Below, piece after piece: positions 50,652 through 64,000 of a DNA stretch of 64,000 nucleotides. Every line of letters starts with the position of its first letter. The first letter of the stretch is position 1. The translations under genes and the position numbers were made by a program. Under the pieces are notes generated by a model, which did no database searches, was not told the origin of the DNA, and worked only from the letters and a program-made list of their open reading frames with translations. This DNA comes from Sceloporus undulatus (lineage: Eukaryota; Chordata; Lepidosauria; Squamata; Phrynosomatidae), in the NCBI RefSeq assembly GCF_019175285.1, contig NC_056528.1, forward strand, positions 18,565,916 through 18,629,915, read 5' to 3'.

Positions 50652-50756
50652 GTGAGTGGGACGAAGGGAGAGGAGAGGAGCAAGCCCACATAAGACTCAG
50701 GAGAGGAGTCGTCTTCTTCCTGGGAGACCGTATCGCACCGTTACAGCTCCAGTTGC

Positions 50757-50833
50757 AGTTGGATGATGGGATTTGTAGTTCAGGGAGCGGTAGTTTGGAA
50801 TCCTCAGGCCTGAACTACAAATCCCACAATGCC
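50757..50833. promoter_or_regulatory. Inverted pair of ZNF143/THAP11-type motifs
   Basis: GATGGGATTTGTAGTT (about 50765-50780) and AACTACAAATCCCACAATGC (from 50813) are inverted copies of the ACTACAANTCCCAGNATGC (SBS) motif. They lie about 110-180 bases past WDR5 exon 1. A family-A or family-B MITE arm pair could look the same. Confidence 0.5.
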
Positions 50834-50936
50834 ACAGGAGGCGGTCAAAGCGGGATCATGCTTCTATATATGTATGTGGTAGAGATGGGTCCCGGTCCTG
50901 CAGCGTCCCTTGTGAGGGCGAGGATAAGGGTGGCAG

Positions 50937-51024
50937 TGACGTCACGGGCCTTGTGGCCTTCATCCCCTCCTTCAACGGTTCTCTGCCCCGAGGAGCTTGC
51001 CAGGCACGTGCTCAGCGCATGCGC
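50937..51024. promoter_or_regulatory. CRE, E-box and NRF1 motif cluster
   Basis: TGACGTCA at 50937-50944, CACGTG at 51005-51010 and GCGCATGCGC at 51015-51024 are perfect core matches. They are followed by an AC microsatellite (51029-51050). They probably belong to the WDR5 promoter region. Confidence 0.5.
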
Positions 51025-51084
51025 GTCACACACACACACACACACACACCCCTCTGTCGTGGCGCCTCAGGGACCCTCTTGATG

Positions 51085-51490
51085 CCAGTGAGGAGTCCAC
51101 CTTCCTAGGGTTGGAAGAGACCTCAAAAAGGGCCCCCCAGTCCAGCCCCATCCTGCCATGCAGGAACTCTCAATCAAAGCATCCCCATTGACAGATGGCC
51201 ACCCAGCCTCTGTTGAAAGACCTCCGAAGAAGGAGACTCCATTACTTCCCAAGGCAGCCTCTCCCACTATGAAACAGCTTTTACTGTCAGGAAGTTCTTC
51301 CTAATGTTGAGCTGGAACCTCTTTTCCTGCACTTGCACCCATTGCTCTGGGTCCTGTTGTCTGGAGCAGCAGAAAACAAGCTTGCTCCCTCCTCAATATG
51401 ACATCCCTTCAAATATTTAAACAGGACTATCCTATCACCTCTTAACCTTCTCTTCTCCAGGCTGAAATCCCCTGCTCCCTAAGTCTGCCA
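51085..51490 (-). mobile_element. CR1 LINE 3' end, reverse orientation
   Basis: The reverse CR1 3' UTR reads AGGGTTGGAAGAGACCTC, GCCATGCAGGAACTCTC, GTCAGGAAGTTCTTCCTAATG and ATTTAAACAGGACTATCC. It lies just past the WDR5 promoter motifs. Confidence 0.85.
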
Positions 51491-51529
51491 TGTTAGAATC
51501 AGTCTGTAGAGAGAGAGAGAGATCTTGTA

Positions 51530-51740
51530 GCACCGGGATTTTTCAGGCTATGAAGCTGTCTTCTAGAAGAATTTATTCCTGATGTTTATTCCATTCCAGC
51601 GTTCTCTGAAGATGCCAGCCACGGCTGTTGGCGAAACGTCGGGAACTAAATCTTCTGCAACTTGGCCTCATAGCCTGGAAAAACCCACAAAAGAAACGAT
51701 GGGTACCAGGCGTCAAAGCCTTTGCCTTCGCATCTTGCAG
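51530..51740. mobile_element. Fold-back element, second copy of the one at 8525-8757
   Basis: Arms TTTTTCAGGCTATGAAGC and GCCTCATAGCCTGGAAAAAC are inverted around GTTGGCGAAACGTCGGGAAC; the right flank GTCAAAGCCTTTGCCTTCG matches the other copy. Confidence 0.65.
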
Positions 51741-51744
51741 CACC

Positions 51745-51825
51745 TTTGAGAGTAACTGAAAGGGAGAAGTTGGCAGCATGAGCTTTCGTAGACTCGAGTC
51801 TCCTTCCTCAGATGCTTTCGGTGGA
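51745..51825. repeat. Repeat E fragment
   Basis: AGCACCTTTGAGAGTAACTG, GAGCTTTCGTAGACTCGAG and CTTCCTCAGATGC are present. Confidence 0.6.
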
Positions 51826-51965
51826 GCGTAGTTTATTGTGGCACCAGAGCTCCCTGGCAGAGGAGGCTAAATGCCTCACAGAACTACACATCCCAGCCTT
51901 CCCTAGCATTGAACCAGGGCAGTTAAAGCAGCTTAAACTGGGTTATTTCTGCAGGGTGTTTTGGA
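51826..51965. mobile_element. Fold-back MITE (family A), right two thirds
   Basis: GTAGTTTATTGTGGCACCAG, AGAACTACACATCCCAGCC and GGTTATTTCTGCAGGGTG. Confidence 0.75.
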
Positions 51966-51994
51966 CCTCAAGGGTATGAGGAATTCAGAGCCAC

Positions 51995-52740
51995 AGCCAC
52001 TTTGTGTTGGTCTTCTGGGAAGTCAGTCAGCAAAGGGGTCTTGAAGCACCTTTGAGACTGAATACATGAAATAACTCAAAGGCACAGCTGTGCTAGTCTG
52101 GGAAAATCAGTCTGCAAAGGGATCTTCCGGCACTTTTGAGACTTACTGTGTGAAATAATTCAACTACACAACCATGTTAAGTCTGGAAAATCAGTCTGCA
52201 AAGGGGTCTTTCTCTGCCCCCAAAGTAATCTTGTAACGCCTTTGAGCATTAACTGTATGTAATGCAGTCTTGCAGCCTTTGGGACAACTGTGTGTAAAGA
52301 CATCTTGCAGCATCATTGAGAGTGAATGTATGAAATAATTCAAAGACACGACAATGTTAGTCTGGAAAATCAGTCTGCAAAGAGATCTTGTAACACCTTT
52401 GAGACATAACTGTGCAAAATAATTCAAAGGCACAGCCGTGTTCATCTGGAAAATCAGTCTGCAGAGGGACTTTGTAGGGCCTTTAGGACTAACTGTGAAA
52501 TGACTCAAAGACATAGGTGTGTTAGTCTAGAAAATCACTCTGCAAAGGGATTTTGTGGCATGTTTGAGACTTAAGTGTATGAAAAGGGATCTTGCAGCGC
52601 CTTTGAGGCTTAACTGTACAAAATAATTCAAAGATATAGCCGTATTAATCTTAAAAATCAGTCTGCAAAGAAAACCTGTACAGTAGTGCCTTTGAGACTG
52701 CCTGAAAGATAGAAGTTGGTAGCATGAGCATTTGTAGATA
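51995..52740. repeat. Tandem array of repeat E, about eight units
   Basis: Units of roughly 75-110 bases repeat CAAAGGCACAGCCGTGTT, AGTCTGGAAAATCAGTCTGC, AAAGGGATCTTGTAGCACC and TTTGAGACTTAACTGTG. Divergence between units is moderate. The array is followed by an inverted end (52740-52875: GCTCATGCTACCAACTTC, CTGATTTTCCAGATTAAC). Confidence 0.85.
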
Positions 52741-53023
52741 CGAGTCTCCTTCCTCAGATGCATGAATGCAACAAAAGCTCATGCTACCAACTTCTCTCTT
52801 TCAGTTAATATCAAAGGCACTACAAGACTCTTTTGCAGACTGATTTTCCAGATTAACATGTTTGTGTCTTTGAATTATGTTAAATTTAAAACAATAATTG
52901 AGTGGAAAGTCCAGGACCTGTATAGCAGTCTGTGTGTGAGAATGTCCATAGGAATGCAAAACATTGTGGATGTGGAGATGAGGTGACAAGTTCCAGGTCT
53001 AAGTATGGCCTTTGAGGAACAAA

Positions 53024-53258
53024 GGCCCCATACAGACAGGCCAAAATAAAGCTGCTTCGGGCCACTTTGGAGGTATGCTATTCAAATGATGCATGCATCC
53101 TAAGAGTCCAGAAGCCAGGCCAAAGCCATGCTCCAGTCCTAAGGACCAGAGCGCAGCTTTGGTGCAGCTTCCGGACTCTTAGGACACATGCATCATTTAA
53201 ACAGCATACCTCCAAAGTGGCCCAAAGCAGCTTTATTTTGGCCTGTCTGTATGGGGCC
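53024..53258. mobile_element. Fold-back MITE (family C)
   Basis: GGCCCCATACAGACAGGCC with AAAATAAAGCTGCTTCGG and its inverse at the right end. Near-identical to the copy at 53896-54119. Confidence 0.85.
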
Positions 53259-53895
53259 CAAGTCAGGAAGAAGGATGTTACCTAAAGCCAAGGTAAATAG
53301 ATAACCATATGAATGAGTATCGGGAGGTAATGTGGGAGCCAAAAGGATGTGATGAACTGGGCAAGAGAGCCCCCATGAGGCTTGTTTCTGCCATGCAAGA
53401 ATCCCCATTCAAAGCACTCCCAACAAAGTCCAGTCCAATAGACAGCATTGATCTGGATCTGGGCACAATGCTGCTTCTCATGCTGGGCAGAACAACCAGA
53501 CTTGGTAGGTAGAATATGTCAAAGCTGATGGAGGTTTGATGCCTCCCTTCTTGGCATACCCTTGAGTCTACTTTGCTTCAGCCAGATGGCTGCACATCAA
53601 GTCTCTGTGTGCAGCAAAGGGGTGGCTGTGCTCATTGCTCATAATATTGTTCATTCTTGAGTAGAAATGTAATGCTTCTCCTACCAGTACTAGCATTTCT
53701 ACTTTCACTGCAGGGCTAATGGAGACATGATGGTGTTACCAACATGAGCAGCCCTGTCCCAACTCTTGTTATCTTTCATCTGGGTAGCACTGATGCCGGT
53801 ATTTAATGTTAGGTGGTGGCAGTCTCTCTTACTATCTTAATGACCTTTTACTTTCCTTCCTCACTAACGCATGGAGCTTCATGCTTGCAAACTAT

Positions 53896-54119
53896 GGCCC
53901 CATACAGACAGGCCAAAATAAAGCTGCTTCGAATCACTTTGGAGGTATGCTGTTTAAATGATGCATGCATCCTAAGATGCCAGAAGCCATGCTCCAGTCC
54001 TAAGGACTGGAGTGCAAGTTTGGCGCAGCTTCCAGACTCTTAGTATGCATGCATCATTTAAACAGCATACCTCCAAAGTGACCTGAAGCAGCTTTATTTT
54101 GGCCTGTCTGTGTGGGGCC
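53896..54119. mobile_element. Fold-back MITE (family C)
   Basis: GGCCCCATACAGACAGGCC through GCATGCATCATTTAAACAGC to GGCCTGTCTGTGTGGGGCC; the second copy within 900 bases. Confidence 0.85.
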
Positions 54120-54305
54120 ACAAATAGTCATAAGTGCTTCTATTAGTAATATTGCCCGAAACCTTCCATTTAAAGTTGGTGCTAATAAGTCTGCTGCAAC
54201 ATATACTGCTAGTGTTGTTTGTAATGATATTCCCTCTTTATTGATTCTTAACATAGAGTTCCAAGAACATGAACAAATGGATTCAAATTGCAAGCAAAGA
54301 GGTTC

Positions 54306-54622
54306 CACCTAAACCTTAGAAAGGTCTTTTTTATTGTAAGAGCTGCTGCAAAGGTAAAGGTTGTCAAGTTGTGTACGACGATAGGGTTTTTTTTAATTGT
54401 AAGGCTTTTTTATTGTACGATTGTGGGGACATTTTTATTGTAAGAGTTGTTGAACAGTGGAATAATTGCCACAGAGAGTTGTAGGATCTACTTCTTTGGT
54501 CTCTAAAGAGAGGTTGGATGGGCATTTTTCAGGAGTACTGTAGTTGTCTATTCCTTCATGGCAGTGGGTTGGACTTGGAAGGCCTTTGTGGCCCCTTCCA
54601 GCTTTATGATTCTAAGTAAAAT
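54306..54622 (+). mobile_element. CR1 LINE 3' end
   Basis: CTTAGAAAGGTCTTTTTTATTG, GTTGAACAGTGGAATAATTG, GGTTGGATGGGCATTTTTC, GGTTGGACTTGGAAGGCC and GCTTTATGATTCTA. Confidence 0.7.
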
Positions 54623-55841
54623 AAGCACATTCTTCCTGGCTCCATTCTTCCTCCACTTCATAGTGTATCTTGGTGGATTTTTTCTTTTATGCCAACCACT
54701 TGATGTTCTTAGGGTATTGCATTCTGTGTTGGATACCAGCTGCGCTGCATTTCAGAGCTTGTAGGGAGTCCCATAATGCTCGCCTTCCACCCTGGCCTTG
54801 GCTTTCAACTGAGGTATTCTTCCATTGCTAATGGAAAAGAAACAGTAGTGAGAGCCTGTGTGTGTGTGCATACCTTTGTTACTATCAGCATGCAAGGAGG
54901 GGAGCGGTGGGGTACTTGGAAGCATTATTCAAGCAGTGCTGCACTTCTACAGTTCAGAAGCAGCTCCAGCTTCTCTAGTGCAGTAACAGAGCTTCACATA
55001 ACCAATGCAACAGCAACTCCTGTTTAATAGAGTGTACGTTTTAGCATGGGGTGCTGGAGGCGAGGATATGGGAGGTGAATATTTGTTGGAAGGCCAGTTT
55101 GAAGGCTCATGCCTTCTTTCATCACCAGATGGCTCACAACAAGGCTAGGCAACTTGGTGTCCTCCAGATGTTGCAATTCAACCTAAATCTTCCACCTAAA
55201 TCTAAGAAAGGTCTTTTTATTATTGTGTCTCTGAATCCTTGACCATTACTCCTGCCAGCTAGGGCTCAAGGGAGTTAGTCCAGAACAGCTGTATGATACA
55301 ATTTGACTTCCCAATGCCTCCATTTTCCCATCTCTATTTCTTCGTTACTTGCAAGGCTTTATGTCTGGAAAACCTGATCCCTAATGGTTAAAAAAACTGG
55401 CATGTCTGTGGGCCTCTCCTCAAGGTTCATAGTGGCTCATGCAGATCATCTAGGCACTTGGTATTAGTTTTTCCCTTCCCCAGGTTTCCACAAATAGAGC
55501 AAAGGAGGCAGGATTGACCATCTTGTTTTCCTCTTCTTTCAACCACATTCATTTTTTTCATATCATTTTATGGAGACAGTCAATCAGAGTGCTTTGAATT
55601 GGGGCATTTGTAAATATTTTGAGATACTGAAACAATTCCTGTATGTTTCAGTAACATCCAAAACCCACAAAACAGCAATACCTTTGTGTTTAACATAAAA
55701 AGAGACACACTAGTGATCTAAAAGAGAATAGCTAAGGCTTGATCCAGGCAAAGGTAAGCACACCTTTTCTTTCAGTTGTGAGAGTATAATGCATACTTCA
55801 TCAACTTTCAGTCTGGCTTGGTAGTGCTTAAATTTGACTGT

Positions 55842-55928
55842 GTTACTAATGTGCCGTAGGAGATCTACCTGAAAACCCCTTGCAGAAGGGGTTTTCAAGT
55901 AGATCTCTTATGGCACATTAGTGACACA
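55842..55928. repeat. Near-perfect hairpin, arms about 40 bases
   Basis: GTTACTAATGTGCCGTAGG, AGATCTACCTGAAAACCCC is followed after a very short loop (TTGCAGAA) by GGGGTTTTCAAGTAGATC and TCTTATGGCACATTAGTGAC. Only a handful of mismatches separate the arms. Confidence 0.85.
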
Positions 55929-56310
55929 ACTGTTTGTTCTGTCTCTGCTGGACAACAATGCTTTGTCTTTCCAGTCAGAGGGACAATAATTCTACCCAGC
56001 CTCTGCTCTGTGATCCAGTCATTCCTGATACAAAGACACAGCAGAACTTTCTCCTGTTGAAGGAGCCACCCCAGAACAATGGCTCTTAAAGAATCACAGG
56101 AGGTGGATTCCAATTGTGAACCCTGCCTTACCTGAAGCTCGGAAAGTCCTTGTTGAATGGCTGCATGCAGTCATGTGTTTGCATGGATAAAATCTTTACC
56201 TTCCTTGTTTCTTTCTGGCCTCTTCTTTAATAGGCAACATCTGCTTCTGAGACCCTGTGCTCTTCCATCCCTGGAAGCACCTGAATGCTGGCTGGCTTCT
56301 TTCCAAAGCC

Positions 56311-63691
<7,381 letters not shown>

Positions 63692-63739
63692 TAAGAGACA
63701 AGGGATGCCTTACAAATTTCTCAGATGAAGAAGAAAATT

Positions 63740-63915
63740 AATGCAGTTTCACGTTGCTTTAAATGCCACAGCTTCATGTTGTGGAATCTGGGACCTGTAG
63801 TTGTGGCACCAGAGCTTTCTGTCTCACAAAACTATAAATACCAGAATTCCATACCATTGAGCCATGACATTTAAAGTGTTGTCAGACTGCATTATTTCTG
63901 CAATGCAGGTTAGAC
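63740..63915. mobile_element. Fold-back MITE (family A)
   Basis: AATTAATGCAGTTTCACGTTG, GGACCTGTAGTTGTGGCACC, AACTATAAATACCAGAATTCC and GCATTATTTCTGCAATGCAG. It lies just after WDR5 exon 10. Confidence 0.75.
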
Positions 63916-64000
63916 TAAAGATAATGTCAGTGGAGGGGAGGGGGGTAGGGCTATTCTCTTGGTGACTTTGAACCTTAATGTGACACACAGCTCCTTTGCA

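Larger units (their letters stand above)
50652..56233 (+). other. WDR5: WDR5 intron 1
   Basis: It contains the motif clusters, CR1, MITE and repeat-E arrays listed separately. 53270-53885, 54630-55840 and 55930-56230 show no gene or repeat I can name. Confidence 0.75.

Overview
The window is vertebrate nuclear DNA, almost certainly from a squamate reptile (lizard or snake). The genes have vertebrate exon-intron structure. The dispersed repeats are the squamate mix: tRNA-headed SINEs with BovB-like tails, SINEs whose head is 5S rRNA, CR1 3' ends finishing in ATTCTATGA-type tails, Tigger/MER2-like elements with TA flanks, and many short fold-back MITEs. The species cannot be told from this window.

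The gene order is VAV2 (minus, first coding exon only), a small plus-strand gene that looks like BRD3OS, BRD3 (minus, complete coding region in 11 coding exons) and WDR5 (plus, 9 coding exons seen, running off the right edge). This matches the VAV2-BRD3OS-BRD3-WDR5 block that I recall from human 9q34. All BRD3 and WDR5 exon joins were worked out by hand from GT/AG sites, reading phase and protein continuity. BRD3 comes to 731 codons and WDR5 to 235 codons before the edge.

Layout. 1-6898 is VAV2 intron 1, full of old repeats and ending in a tandem array of CR1 tails that abuts the exon. 6899-7102 is VAV2 coding exon 1, followed by a GC-rich leader and a 580-base pyrimidine tract. 7500-13000 is repeat-rich and holds a possible BRD3OS first exon and an expanded SINE-tail minisatellite with a 10-N gap. 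13062-13316 is the BRD3OS-like small protein, which ends in a CaaX box. 14040-16915 is the inferred, largely repeat-free BRD3 3' UTR. 16916-35685 holds the BRD3 coding exons. 35712-50190 is the BRD3 5' side, with a 1.7 kb G-rich inverted array, a candidate BRD3 promoter near 45 kb and an isolated 53-base exon-like segment. 50190-51030 is the CpG-rich WDR5 promoter. 51085-56233 is WDR5 intron 1, and 56311-63690 holds the WDR5 coding exons.

How the genes relate. BRD3 reads acetylated histones and WDR5 is the WD40 scaffold of the MLL/SET1 methyltransferase complexes, so two chromatin genes sit head to head. BRD3OS and BRD3 are tail to tail and may overlap in their 3' ends. VAV2 is a Rho-family exchange factor with no obvious functional link. 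I see no wholly new system. The points most worth a second look are the CaaX microprotein, the inverted G-rich array next to the BRD3 promoter, the orphan exon between BRD3 and WDR5, and a mobile GC-rich fold-back in a WDR5 intron that carries CRE and YY1 motifs.
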